Source: Actinoplanes xinjiangensis (GTDB lineage: Bacteria > Actinomycetota > Actinomycetes > Mycobacteriales > Micromonosporaceae). Taken from it: a DNA stretch of 64,000 bases. The translations under genes were made by a program, and so were the position numbers. The first letter of the stretch is position 1. The number at the start of each line of letters is the position of its first letter. The stretch covers positions 232,457 through 296,456 of the forward strand of contig NZ_QGGR01000013.1 of the NCBI RefSeq assembly GCF_003148685.1, read 5' to 3'. Below, piece by piece: positions 32,959-46,392 of the stretch. Under the pieces are notes generated by a model. The model made no database searches and was not told the DNA's origin. It was given only the letters and a program-made list of their open reading frames with translations.

Positions 32959-33428
32959 GCGAACTGACCCGGCCGGTACCAGCCGGCCGGCTGCTGCACC
33001 ATCACGTTGATCCGGTTGAACGCGTTGATCGTCGCGATCGCCGCCACCAGCGCCACCAGCTGGTTCTCGTCGAAGTGCTTGGCCGCGTCCGCCCACACCT
33101 CGTCGGGCACACCACCGGCCGCGTCGGCGATCCGGGTGGCCTGCTCGGTGAGCTCCAGGGCGGCCCGCTCGGCGTCGGTGAACACCGTCGCCTCCCGCCA
33201 CGCCGCGACCAGGTGCAGGCGCTGCGCGGTCTCCCCGGCGTGGGCGGCGTCCTTGGTGTGCATGTCGACGCAGAACCCGCAGCCGTTGATCTGGCTGGCC
33301 CGCAACAGCACCAGCTCCCGCGTCGACTCCGGCAGCCCCGCCTCCGCGGCCGCCTTCCCGGCAGCGGTGAAGTGCTTGAGGATCTTCCCGGCGACCGGGT
33401 TGGCGAACAGGTCGAGACGAGCTTCCAT
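32955..33428 (-). CDS. Carboxymuconolactone decarboxylase/AhpD-like protein
   Basis: 157 aa from ATG 33428, eight bases after GAGGAG. INGCGFCVDMHTKDA contains the CxxC plus His of the AhpD peroxidase active site, and TINAFNRINV is the family's C-terminal motif. It probably reduces a peroxide or binds a small ligand. It is the upstream partner of the ECF41 sigma gene, with a four-base overlap, and an ECF41-type promoter stands 40-66 bp before its start. Confidence 0.92.
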   Translation of the reverse strand: MEARLDLFANPVAGKILKHFTAAGKAAAEAGLPESTRELVLLRASQINGCGFCVDMHTKDAAHAGETAQRLHLVAAWREATVFTDAERAALELTEQATRIADAAGGVPDEVWADAAKHFDENQLVALVAAIATINAFNRINVMVQQPAGWYRPGQFA

Positions 33429-33467
33429 GGCGAACTCCTCTGTCGTGTTTCGTTGTTCGCCCTCTGA

Positions 33468-33494
33468 GACAGGACAGCCCGCGGATCTGTGACA
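33468..33494 (-). promoter_or_regulatory. Predicted ECF41-dependent promoter
   Basis: On the minus strand TGTCACA (33494-33488) and TGTC (33471-33468) stand 16 bp apart. The reported ECF41 consensus is a TGTCACA -35 and a CGTC -10, so the -35 matches fully and the -10 at three of four bases. The promoter would drive the AhpD-like and sigma genes, i.e. autoregulation. Confidence 0.7.
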
Positions 33495-34019
33495 GCATCG
33501 GAGGCCGTGCGCACCGTGGAATTGGTGATCGACGACACTCTGGACACGTCCGTCCGCGAGCTGTGGCGGATCCTGCACGCCGCCGGCCTGCGCAGCCTGG
33601 CCACCCACACGCACCCCACCAACCGGCCGCACATCACCCTGGCGGTCGCGGCGTCCCTGCCGGCCCTGCCCGCGCTGCGGCTGCCCGTGCCGGTCCGTCT
33701 CGGGCCGGTGCGCCTGCTGGGCCGCGCCCTGGTCCGCACCGCCGACTCGCCGCGGCTGCGACAGGTGCAGGCCGAAGTCTGGCAGGCCCTGGACGCCACG
33801 AACCCCCTGCACGCCCCGGACGTCTGGGTACCGCACGTCAGCCTGGCCCTCAACCTGCCCGAGACCCAGCGCGCCGACGCGCTGGCGCTGCTCGCCGGGA
33901 TCCCGGCGATCGACGGCGACGCCGTCGGCGTCCGCTCCTACGACACCGAGGCCCGCACGGTCACCGACTGCACCGGCCTTCCCCTCGACGGCGATCGGAC
34001 GTCGCCGCACGGGCGCTGA
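33489..34019 (+). CDS. 2'-5' RNA ligase / cyclic phosphodiesterase-like (2H) protein
   Basis: 176 aa from GTG 33489; GTG 33507 is an alternative that avoids overlap with the divergent ECF41 -35 element. Two HxT/S motifs, PHITLAV and PHVSLAL about 85 residues apart, form the 2H-phosphoesterase active site. In this superfamily they hydrolyse 2',3'-cyclic phosphates or ligate RNA; the substrate here is unknown. There is no signal peptide. Confidence 0.82.
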   Translation: MTASEAVRTVELVIDDTLDTSVRELWRILHAAGLRSLATHTHPTNRPHITLAVAASLPALPALRLPVPVRLGPVRLLGRALVRTADSPRLRQVQAEVWQALDATNPLHAPDVWVPHVSLALNLPETQRADALALLAGIPAIDGDAVGVRSYDTEARTVTDCTGLPLDGDRTSPHGR

Positions 34020-34098
34020 CCAGGTGGGGGAGCGGTGCGTGGCCCGTTCGGTACGCTCCGGGGCGGCGGATCGTTGATCATGCTCGTACATTCGGCTG

Positions 34099-34620
34099 AT
34101 GAGTGTCGAGGCATGGCTGCGTGAGCGTGGCACCGAGACGGTTCAGCATCCGGGTGGCACGCTCTACACCCATCTGTGCCGGGTCCGGGATCGTCTGGCC
34201 GCCCTCGGTCACGACGCCGACGTGCAGGCCGCCGGTCTGGCGCATGCCGCGTACGGGACCGACGGCTTCGATCTGGCGCTGCTGTTCTGGCGCGAGCGGG
34301 ACACGCTGCGCGAGCTGATCGGCCCGAACGCCGAGGAACTGGTCTACCTCTACGCCGCCTGCGACCGTTCGCTGTCCTGGCCGGACCTGGCCGCCACGCA
34401 CCGGATCACCGACCGGTTCACCGGCGCCGCCGTGCGCATCGCCGACTGGCAGCTGACCCCGTTCGTCGACCTGAGCATCGTCAACGAGCTGGACGTCCTG
34501 GAGCACGACCCGGCCCTGCTGGCCGCGCACCGCGACTACTTCACCGATCTGTTCGCGGCCTGGTCACCGATCACGTCGCCGGCCGTCGCCACCGAGGTCC
34601 GCCGCCTGCTGACCCCGTGA
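34099..34620 (+). CDS. DUF6817-type protein (HD-domain-like)
   Basis: 173 aa. The N-terminal THLCRVRDRLAALGHDADVQAAGLAHAAYGTDGF fits a family whose residues H...GLAHAAYGTDG resemble a degenerate HD phosphohydrolase. The region from RITDRFTGA to DLSIVNELDVLEHDP is also family-like. The family is common in actinomycetes and has no assigned activity. It ends 20 bp from the convergent lipoprotein gene. Confidence 0.72.
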   Translation: MSVEAWLRERGTETVQHPGGTLYTHLCRVRDRLAALGHDADVQAAGLAHAAYGTDGFDLALLFWRERDTLRELIGPNAEELVYLYAACDRSLSWPDLAATHRITDRFTGAAVRIADWQLTPFVDLSIVNELDVLEHDPALLAAHRDYFTDLFAAWSPITSPAVATEVRRLLTP

Positions 34621-34639
34621 CGGCGACGACCGCCGGCGG

Positions 34640-35887
34640 TCAGCTCAGGGTGATCGGCTCGAAGGTGGCGGCGAACTCCCTCTGCTCCTCGGCGGTGTCG
34701 AACCCGACGTAGTAGTGCAGCCGCTCGTAGTCGGCCTCGCTCGGGAAGACCAGCGAGCTGTCGGCGACGTCCCGCAGGGCCCTACGGTCGGCGCCGGACA
34801 GGGCGGCCGCGTCCTTGCGGATGCGGTCGCGGGCGGCCGGGACCGGGCACACGTAGTTGATGTACGCCGCCAGTGAGGCGGCGTTCTCCACCTCGTAGAA
34901 GAAGTCGATCAGCATGAGGGCGTCGACCGGGTTGGCGGCGGTGACCGGGATGGCCAGATTGTCCGTCCAGATCGTGCCGCCCTCCTTCGGGATCACGAAC
35001 TCGAGGTTCGTACCGTCGCTGAGGTTCTTCTGGAAGATGTCACCGGACCAGGCCTGCGAGATCCAGATCTCGCCCTTGCCGAGAGCGTCGAGGTAGTCCT
35101 GCTCGTAGTAGTTGCGCACGAGCCCGGCGTCCTTCTGCTGCTGGAGCTTCGCGGCCGCCTTCGTCCAGTCGGCCTGATCCGATCCGGCGGGCTCGGCACC
35201 GGTGGCGAGCAGGCCGAAGTTCGCCAGTTCGGTGACGTCGGACATCATCCCGACCCTGCCCTTGAACGCCGGATCCCACAGGTCGGCGAGGCTGGTGATC
35301 GGCCGTTTCACCTTGGCCGGGTCGTACGCGATGCCGGTGATCCCGGACGCCCACGGCACGCTGAACACGTTCGCCGGATCGAACGACTCCTGGGTGTACC
35401 GGGTCGCCGCGTTCCCGGTGAAGTTCGGCAGCCGGGTGTGGTCGAGCGGGGCGAGGAACCCGGCCGCCCGGAACTGCCCGAACTGGATGCCGTTGGTGAT
35501 CACCATGAGGTCGAAGCCGATCGGCTCCTTCGCCGACAACTGCGGCTGGACCTTGGCGAACCAGGGGCCAATCTCCTGGATGACCTCCTGGTAGTTCACC
35601 TGGATCCCGGTCCGGGCGGTGAACTTCGCCAGCTCCGGCTTCGACGGGTCCATGTAGAGCGGCCAGTTCGCGAAGTCGACGCGCCCGTTCTGCTTCCTGC
35701 CGTCCCAGAATCCGGCCATCTCGGAACCCGTGAGTTCCCGCGGCCGGCCGGTGCCCTGCACCCCGCAGGCGGCGAGGGCGGCGCCGAGCGCGGACAGCCC
35801 GCCGATCCGAAGAGCGTCACGCCGCCCCAGACGTCGCCGGGTGAGACCGCGCAGCAGGGCCGGGTCGGTGGCGGTGCGGTGGAACAT
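34640..35887 (-). CDS. PotD/PotF-type polyamine-like ABC substrate-binding lipoprotein (orphan)
   Basis: 415 aa from ATG 35887. TRRRLGRRDALRIGGLSALG is a Tat-type signal, ending in the lipobox LAAC (Cys at about 40). The mature part has FANWPLYMDP near the N-terminus, VPWASGITGIAYDPAKV and TSLADLWDPAFKGRVGMMSD, all typical of spermidine/putrescine binding proteins of this clan. No permease or ATPase gene is next to it, so it is either an orphan or serves a transporter elsewhere. A hairpin separates it from the upstream kinase gene. Confidence 0.9.
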   Translation of the reverse strand: MFHRTATDPALLRGLTRRRLGRRDALRIGGLSALGAALAACGVQGTGRPRELTGSEMAGFWDGRKQNGRVDFANWPLYMDPSKPELAKFTARTGIQVNYQEVIQEIGPWFAKVQPQLSAKEPIGFDLMVITNGIQFGQFRAAGFLAPLDHTRLPNFTGNAATRYTQESFDPANVFSVPWASGITGIAYDPAKVKRPITSLADLWDPAFKGRVGMMSDVTELANFGLLATGAEPAGSDQADWTKAAAKLQQQKDAGLVRNYYEQDYLDALGKGEIWISQAWSGDIFQKNLSDGTNLEFVIPKEGGTIWTDNLAIPVTAANPVDALMLIDFFYEVENAASLAAYINYVCPVPAARDRIRKDAAALSGADRRALRDVADSSLVFPSEADYERLHYYVGFDTAEEQREFAATFEPITLS

Positions 35888-35987
35888 CAGACTCCGATCA
35901 GGTAGATCCTGATCATGAACGGTAGGCGGGCCACCGCTTTTTACCCATCGGTAACAAGGCTTCACCGGCAGGTACGACCGGTGGAGG

Positions 35988-36023
35988 CCCGGGACGGGTG
36001 GGTGGCGGCCCACCCGCCCCGGG
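35988..36023 (-). terminator. Hairpin after the kinase gene
   Basis: Left arm CCCGGGACGGGTGGG (35988-36002) pairs with 36009-36023 with one mismatch; 6-nt loop. It lies 15 bp downstream of the FGGY kinase stop and upstream of the PotD-type gene. Confidence 0.7.
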
Positions 36024-36037
36024 TGGATCGGAGGCCC

Positions 36038-37630
36038 TCAATCGGCCTGGCGGTTCAGGCGGCGATAGACCGGGGCCAGTCGTTTGTGCAGGTCCTGATA
36101 GATGTCGTAGATCTCCAGGTAACGGGCGTGGTCCGGGCCCGGCGTGAAGACGTGGTCGTTGCGGGTCAGGGCCGGGATGTCGTCGAAGGAGATCAGGCCC
36201 GCGCCGACCGCGCCGATCCAGCCGGCTCCGCGGGCGTTGACGGTCACCGGGTTCGCGTCCCGGCGGATCTCGACGCCCAGGACGTCACTGAAGATCTGGC
36301 ACCACGAGTCGGAGCGGGCCGCCCCGCCGGTGATCACCATCGACGAGACGGGGGTGCCGAGGAACTTGTCGACGGCCTTGGCCAGCCAGCGGGTGTTCAG
36401 GGCGACGCCCTCGAAGACCGCGCGCAGCAGATCGGAGCGGGTGGTGTCGAGGGAGATGTTCAGGAACGCGGCCCGCAGGTTCGGGTCGTCGACGGGGGCG
36501 CGCTCGCCGTACAGCCACGGGGTGTAGATGACGCCGTTGGCGCCTGCCGGAACCATCGGGATGATCTTGTCGAAGGCGTCGAAGATGGTGCCCTCGTCGC
36601 GGCTGACGTGCCCGGCACTGACGATCGGATCGTCGTATTCGACGATCTTGTCGCGCAGCCAGGTCAGGTTCGCCCCGGCGGTGGCCTGCAACGCGGTCAT
36701 CAGATAGCGGTCCGGGATGGCGCACGGGATCGACGCGATGCCGGTCAGCACATCGGTCTTCTTCTTCGGCACGTGCGCGGCGATCCACGACGAGGTTCCC
36801 AGATACAGGTGCGTCTCGTTGTCGCGGATGGTGCCCGCCCCGATCGCCGCGGCGGTGTTGTCGATCGCCCCGGCGACGACCTGCACCGACCGGGGGAGAC
36901 CGAGGTGATCGGCAGCATGGGGGGCCAGTGTGCCGATCACCTCGGTACAGGCCACGATCGGCGGGAACTTGTCCGCATCGATTCCACTGGCGGCGACCAA
37001 CGCGGCGGAGTACCGGATGGATGGGGCCTTCCGGTTGTCCGTGACCCACGAGGTCAGGATCGAGTCGACTGTCGCCACCGTGCGGCCGGTCAGCTTCAGA
37101 TTGATCCAGTCGAGCACATTGAGGAAGGTTCTGGTCTTTCTGTACACGTCCGGCAGTTCGTCGCGGACGAACAGCATGTGCGCGGCAGGGTCCTTTCCGG
37201 TCACCGACGGCATACCGCCGGTCAGCCGCAGCCAGCGGGCGATCTTCCGGACCGAGATGCCGTCGTACGCCGGGAAGCCCCCGAACTGCCTGCGAAGATG
37301 CGGGGCCCCGCGCATGTCGAGCCAGCTGATGCACCGCGTCAGCGGGTCACCGTGGGCGTCGACCGCGATGGTGCCCTCGCCCTGCGTCGACGAGCAGATG
37401 GTCGTCACCGCACGCAGATGGTCCGGGAAGGTCCGGCCGAGGTCGGCGACGGCCTCGGCCAGCGCGTCCCACCAGGCGACCGGGTCCTGCTCGGCCCCAC
37501 CGCCGGGCAGCACCACCAGCGGGACCGGCCGTTCGGCCCAGCCGGTCACCGTGCCGTCGGCCGCGACGAGGGCGGCCTTCATCCCCGAGGTACCGAGGTC
37601 GATCGCCAGGATCTGCGGCGGGATGGCCAA
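36038..37630 (-). CDS. FGGY-family carbohydrate kinase
   Basis: 530 aa. The phosphate-binding IDLGTSGMKAALVAADG opens the first actin-like domain, and SIPCAIPDRYLMTALQATAGANL and VITGGAARSDSWCQIFSDVLG with the GGGA-like GGAARS motif mark the second. FGGY kinases phosphorylate pentuloses, hexuloses, glycerol or sugar acids; the sequence does not identify which. It starts 2 bp after the aldolase-aminotransferase fusion stop, so the two are one operon and probably act in the same degradation pathway, phosphorylating the substrate the aldolase then cleaves. Confidence 0.9.
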   Translation of the reverse strand: MAIPPQILAIDLGTSGMKAALVAADGTVTGWAERPVPLVVLPGGGAEQDPVAWWDALAEAVADLGRTFPDHLRAVTTICSSTQGEGTIAVDAHGDPLTRCISWLDMRGAPHLRRQFGGFPAYDGISVRKIARWLRLTGGMPSVTGKDPAAHMLFVRDELPDVYRKTRTFLNVLDWINLKLTGRTVATVDSILTSWVTDNRKAPSIRYSAALVAASGIDADKFPPIVACTEVIGTLAPHAADHLGLPRSVQVVAGAIDNTAAAIGAGTIRDNETHLYLGTSSWIAAHVPKKKTDVLTGIASIPCAIPDRYLMTALQATAGANLTWLRDKIVEYDDPIVSAGHVSRDEGTIFDAFDKIIPMVPAGANGVIYTPWLYGERAPVDDPNLRAAFLNISLDTTRSDLLRAVFEGVALNTRWLAKAVDKFLGTPVSSMVITGGAARSDSWCQIFSDVLGVEIRRDANPVTVNARGAGWIGAVGAGLISFDDIPALTRNDHVFTPGPDHARYLEIYDIYQDLHKRLAPVYRRLNRQAD

Positions 37631-37632
37631 CG

Positions 37633-39855
<2,223 letters not shown>

Positions 39856-39878
39856 GGCGGATCCTCAGGTCGCTGGGG

Positions 39879-39939
39879 TCTTACTCGAACCATCGTCGTC
39901 CGGCTTCCCGATCGAAGCATCGTCGGTGAACCAGTAAGA
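39879..39939 (+). promoter_or_regulatory. Repeats in the kinase-operon / PucR promoter region
   Basis: CGAACCATCGTCG (39886-39898) recurs as CGAAGCATCGTCG (39913-39925), a direct repeat with 27-bp period. The pair is framed by a perfect 7-bp inverted repeat, TCTTACT (39879-39885) and AGTAAGA (39933-39939). These are candidate binding sites for the divergent PucR-type regulator. Confidence 0.5.
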
Positions 39940-39947
39940 ATAGGCAC

Positions 39948-41099
39948 GTGACTTATCACGGCGTGACAAATTCGCCCTGGCTGCACGTGCCGGCGGATCT
40001 GGCCGTCGCCATGCGGCCCCGGCTGCCCGCGGCCGTGGCGGCGATCGCGGCGGCGGTGGGCGAGAGCAGCGACGCCGGTGGCGACAAATTCGAGCGCGAC
40101 GTGCGTACCGCCGTGCAGGTCGCCCTGGACCGTTTCCTCGATCTCGCCGGCACCGACGAGCCGGCGCTGCCGCCACGCATCCGGGAGGTGTTCGTGGCGC
40201 TCGGCGCCGCCGAGGCCCGGGAGAGCCGCGGCCCGGAGGCGCTGCTCGCGTCGCTGCGCGTCGCGTCGCGCCTGCTGCTGCGCACCGCCACCGAAGCACT
40301 CGCCGAGCAGCGCCCGGTCAGCGTCGCCGAGGTCATCGACCTGTCCGACGCCACCAACGCGTTCATCGACGAGCTGGCCAACGCCTGCACCGACGGCCTG
40401 GCCCGCCAGCTGCGCGAACAGGCCGGCGAAGGCGACCGGCGCCGCCGCCAGCTGGCCGACCTGCTGCTCGCCGGCGGCAGCCCACCCGACCTGGTGCGGG
40501 AGGCCGCCACCGGCATCGGCTGGCCCGGCGTCGACGGCGTGGTACCGGTGCTGCTGCCGCCCGACCAGGCCCGCGACGCCCGGTTCCGGTTCGGCGCCGA
40601 CGGGGTGGTCGCCGAGCGGGGCCGCGACGCCGTACTCCTGCTGCGCACCGGGCCCCGCGCCGACCGGGCCGCCCTCGCCGAGGCCCTGCACGGCCGGGAC
40701 GCGGTGGTCGGCCCGGCACTGCCGTGGACCGAGGTGCCGCAGGCCGTCCGCCTCGCCGAACGGGCCGCCGAACTGACCACGCCCGGCCCCGAACCGATCT
40801 TCGTGGACGACCACTTCGCGGCACTGGCGTTACGCGGCGAACCCGGCGCCCTCGCGGTCCTCACCGCCCAGCGGCTCGCACCCCTGGCCGGGCTGCGCGC
40901 GAGCCAGCGCGATGCCTTCCTGATCACCCTGGCCAGCTGGTTACGGCACTGGGGCTCGCGTACGGCGGTCGCCGCCGAGTTGTTCGTGCATCCCCAGACG
41001 GTCAGTTACCGCCTGAACCGGCTGCGCGAACTCCTCGGCGACGACCTCGACGACCCCCGGGTCCGGTTCGAACTCCAGCTGGTGCTGGCCGACCGGTAG
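39948..41099 (+). CDS. PucR-family (CdaR-like) transcriptional regulator
   Basis: 383 aa. The C-terminal helix-turn-helix GSRTAVAAELFVHPQTVSYRLNRLRELLGDDLDDPRVRFELQLVL is the PucR HTH_30 signature. The N-terminal half is a helical sensor region; the middle resembles the GGDEF-like domain of CdaR/PucR proteins. It is divergent from the aldolase-aminotransferase/kinase operon across 92 bp that contain direct repeats, so it is its likely activator. The ligand should be a metabolite of that pathway (inference). Confidence 0.9.
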   Translation: MTYHGVTNSPWLHVPADLAVAMRPRLPAAVAAIAAAVGESSDAGGDKFERDVRTAVQVALDRFLDLAGTDEPALPPRIREVFVALGAAEARESRGPEALLASLRVASRLLLRTATEALAEQRPVSVAEVIDLSDATNAFIDELANACTDGLARQLREQAGEGDRRRRQLADLLLAGGSPPDLVREAATGIGWPGVDGVVPVLLPPDQARDARFRFGADGVVAERGRDAVLLLRTGPRADRAALAEALHGRDAVVGPALPWTEVPQAVRLAERAAELTTPGPEPIFVDDHFAALALRGEPGALAVLTAQRLAPLAGLRASQRDAFLITLASWLRHWGSRTAVAAELFVHPQTVSYRLNRLRELLGDDLDDPRVRFELQLVLADR

Positions 41100-41105
41100 A
41101 GCCGG

Positions 41106-43940
<2,835 letters not shown>

Positions 43941-44069
43941 GAAGTCCTCCCCGTGAATCGATCTCCGGGGATCTTTTCATGATCATCGATCCGGCGTGGG
44001 GCGGCGGGTTCGTGTCAGCGGGTCTCCGGTGACCGTCGGCGAGCGTGGCCTCGTCAGGGACGAACCCTC

Positions 44070-44180
44070 TCAGCGACAGGTGAGGCATCGCGGGCCGGAG
44101 GCGATTCCGCTCGGGCTGATCTCTCCGTCGTCGCACTGCACACGGAGCCGGGCCGGATCATCCTCCAGGTCGCCGTCCAT
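44070..44180 (-). CDS. Possible 36-aa CxxC microprotein
   Basis: ATG 44180 to TGA at 44070 encodes MDGDLEDDPARLRVQCDDGE, then ISPSGIASGPRCLTCR. The acidic start, balanced composition and CLTC knuckle near the end look like a real small protein, and no larger gene explains this sequence. There is no good ribosome site, and an upstream in-frame TTG is possible. I cannot name a family. Confidence 0.3.
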   Translation of the reverse strand: MDGDLEDDPARLRVQCDDGEISPSGIASGPRCLTCR

Positions 44181-44370
44181 GAGCGGACACCGGGAAGCGC
44201 CTTCTCGGCGACCGCCGACTCGCAAGCGCTTGAACCATCACGGCCCGCAAGGTTGCCGATGCACGCGGCCAGTTGAGGCAGTCAGCGTTCCTCGCGCTGA
44301 GGCGAAGTCAACCGGTTGGGGCAGTTTCACATAGGCGGACGATCATCTTCGGCCGATCTGAGCGGCCACC

Positions 44371-44417
44371 TGTGGGTGAGGGCTGCTTCCCGGCCCAGGA
44401 AGCAGCCCTAGCCCACA
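44371..44417. terminator. Strong hairpin, probable terminator or mRNA structure
   Basis: Left 44371-44390 and right 44398-44417 pair over 18 of 20 bases (inner stem GAGGGCTGCTTCC-like, 7-nt loop CGGCCCA, one 2-nt internal loop). No T run follows. It stands in the large gap before the 44544 gene, far from a plus-strand stop codon, so its role is unclear. Confidence 0.5.
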
Positions 44418-44543
44418 GCCCGGTGATCAATGGCGAGCTGCCTACTCACCGGAGCGGGCCGTCCACGCTGGCCGACTCCCGTTACGGAAGGTGGCGAGAC
44501 CGGCGACGGGCGTACTCGGACGGCAGCATGTGAGGATGGGTGC

Positions 44544-44960
44544 GTGTCGCGACGCGGTCTGACCCGGGACTGGAGCATTGACCTTGACGACTCTTTTCGT
44601 GGTCGTGTCGTCGATGACGTTCTCCAGTTTGTTTCTGTCGGGCCGCCGGTGCGTACGATCTGGCTGGCCGTTTGGGAACCGCCGATCGAGCAGTCTCCCG
44701 AAAACATCCTGACCGACATTCTCCACGACGTTCATCCCGCACCGGTATCCCGGTTCAGGGAGAGGGACGGCGAAACCGGGGACCTTCGCTACGGGTCCTG
44801 GTACCCCGAGGCCCACGGCGAACGCATGCAGTGGGGCCTCCTTGCGTACACCATCAGGCGCGGCACGTATGTTCAAGTAGCGTTTATCAGTGATGACTCC
44901 AGAGACCTCTCCTGGGCTCTGGGAATGTGGCGATCGCTCCGATACCACCCGGAAAGTTGA
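44544..44960 (+). CDS. Unknown small soluble protein
   Basis: 138 aa from GTG 44544. Codon use fits a real gene. The chain has WSIDLDDSFRGRVVDDVLQFV, WLAVWEPPIEQSPENILTDIL and a C-terminal YTIRRGTYVQVAFISDDSRD then WALGMWRSLRYHP, with alternating strands and helices. This is the general shape of uncharacterised actinomycete proteins found near type VII- or ESX-like genes, but no such genes are here. No signal, membrane helix or cysteine motif. Confidence 0.65.
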   Translation: MSRRGLTRDWSIDLDDSFRGRVVDDVLQFVSVGPPVRTIWLAVWEPPIEQSPENILTDILHDVHPAPVSRFRERDGETGDLRYGSWYPEAHGERMQWGLLAYTIRRGTYVQVAFISDDSRDLSWALGMWRSLRYHPES

Positions 44961-45231
44961 CGGCTTCGACCCGCATTCACATCGGCTACTTTGTCGCGGT
45001 GCCATCCGGAGTGGGAGCCGAGGATGCTCGTGCGAAGGTGACGACGTCACGGATCCCCTCCTCGTGACAACCGCGCTGCCAGGAACGCATCGGCAATCGG
45101 CTCCTCCGTCCGGGCGGCCCGGCCGAATGGCGGCCGTCGGGCGCGAGGTGGCGTCTGCCCGTACCCGTTCGGGATCGTTCACCGGCTCGGCTACCGGCCC
45201 GGCGGCGGCCTGCCCGTTCTAGGCTCCCGCA

Positions 45232-46365
45232 GTGATCAAACTGCGGTTTCAAGCTACCGGGATCGCCACCGCGGTGGCCCGGGGCAGGGCGGCGCTCGCG
45301 GTCGGCGGGGTCCTCACCCTGATGGCCGCCGGCTGCGCGGGCCAGACCGGTGGAATGGGGCAGACCGAAGGTCAGCCGACGTCAGCCGTACCCGGTGCAC
45401 CGCAGATCCATCCGCACTGGCGTTCCTGTGCCGTCGAACCGTCCATGCAGCCAACAGACGATGGAACCGGCACCGTGCCGCTCCCGCACCTGGTCGACAC
45501 CTTCCTCCCGGTGGCCGCCGTGATGTGTGGGGAAGAAACGCAACGCCGGCCCGACGGGGGCACCGACGCGATCGCCGTCGAGGACCGCGCCGACGAGGTG
45601 ACAGCCCTGCTCGCCGCGCTGCGCCTGCCCGACGCGCTACCGCCGCCTCTGTCCGGCGCGCCGGACCCGTCCTCGTCCGACGTGCCATGGCCGTCTCTGT
45701 CCGATGTGCCGCCGCCGCCCCTGCCCGGCCCGGGCGACGATTCACAGCTGTGTACCGCCGAGGGCCACATCGCACCACGGATGGTGCTGCTCGACGCCCG
45801 GGGCCGATGGGTGCGCCCCGGCATTCCCCGCGATTCCTGCGGCAAGCCGCTCGCCGAGGCCACGGGTGCCATGCGGGAGCTGCGGTGGACGCGCGTCAGC
45901 ACACGGGTGATCCAGGAGGTCGAGTCCGCCGAGGCCGCCGCGAGCGGATGCGGTCAGGTTTTCACCGACATGGTGTGGTTCACCGCCTTCTACCCGCCCA
46001 CACGGCGGGGCGACATCGCCCCACTGGCCGATGACACCGCAGCGGTACGGCTGTGTGTCTACCGGGTGAAGGCGAGTGAGCAGAATACCGAGAAACCACA
46101 GGGCGATTTCGTCTCCGGTGGTCTGCTGCCGCCCGGCCGGTGGGCGGCCGTCAAGCGGGAGATCCAGGTGTCCCGGCCGGCGGCACCGTGCACCACCCCA
46201 GCGGACCGGTTCGCCGTGCTGACCACCCCACGAGGCGACATCCACGTGGAACTCGACAACTGCCGACGCCTCGTGGTCCCGGGCGTACTGCCCGGGGACG
46301 GCACCGGCTTCGACTCGCTCCGACAGGGCTCCGAGACTCTGCCCGCGCTGCTCACCAAGCCCTGA
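45232..46365 (+). CDS. Lipoprotein of unknown function
   Basis: 377 aa from GTG 45232. A hydrophobic signal (GRAALAVGGVLTLMAAGC) ends in a lipobox with Cys at about 35. The mature protein has a Pro/Ser-rich region (about 140-170; PPPLSGAPDPSSSDVPWPSL), paired cysteines (CAVEPS...VMCGEE, CTTPAD...DNCRR) and YPPTRRGD, RLCVYRVK segments. No domain is recognised. Probably exposed outside the membrane; a role with cell-wall proteins is only a guess. Confidence 0.72.
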   Translation: MIKLRFQATGIATAVARGRAALAVGGVLTLMAAGCAGQTGGMGQTEGQPTSAVPGAPQIHPHWRSCAVEPSMQPTDDGTGTVPLPHLVDTFLPVAAVMCGEETQRRPDGGTDAIAVEDRADEVTALLAALRLPDALPPPLSGAPDPSSSDVPWPSLSDVPPPPLPGPGDDSQLCTAEGHIAPRMVLLDARGRWVRPGIPRDSCGKPLAEATGAMRELRWTRVSTRVIQEVESAEAAASGCGQVFTDMVWFTAFYPPTRRGDIAPLADDTAAVRLCVYRVKASEQNTEKPQGDFVSGGLLPPGRWAAVKREIQVSRPAAPCTTPADRFAVLTTPRGDIHVELDNCRRLVVPGVLPGDGTGFDSLRQGSETLPALLTKP

Positions 46366-46392
46366 CGGGCTCCCCTCCTTGTCGAACAGCAA

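Larger units (their letters stand above)
43941..44543. other. Long intergenic region with a small ORF and a hairpin
   Basis: 603 bp. It holds a 36-codon minus-strand ORF (44070-44180, separate entry) and a strong hairpin (44371-44417). The rest shows no recognisable gene; some frames are open but without family-like sequence or ribosome sites. Confidence 0.5.

Noticed and set aside
35888..36037. PotD-type gene as part of the kinase operon
   Set aside because: A strong hairpin lies right after the kinase stop, so separate transcription is more likely.
44096..44334. Plus-strand open frame in the 600-bp gap
   Set aside because: Arg/Ser/Pro-rich translation with no ribosome site or recognisable family.
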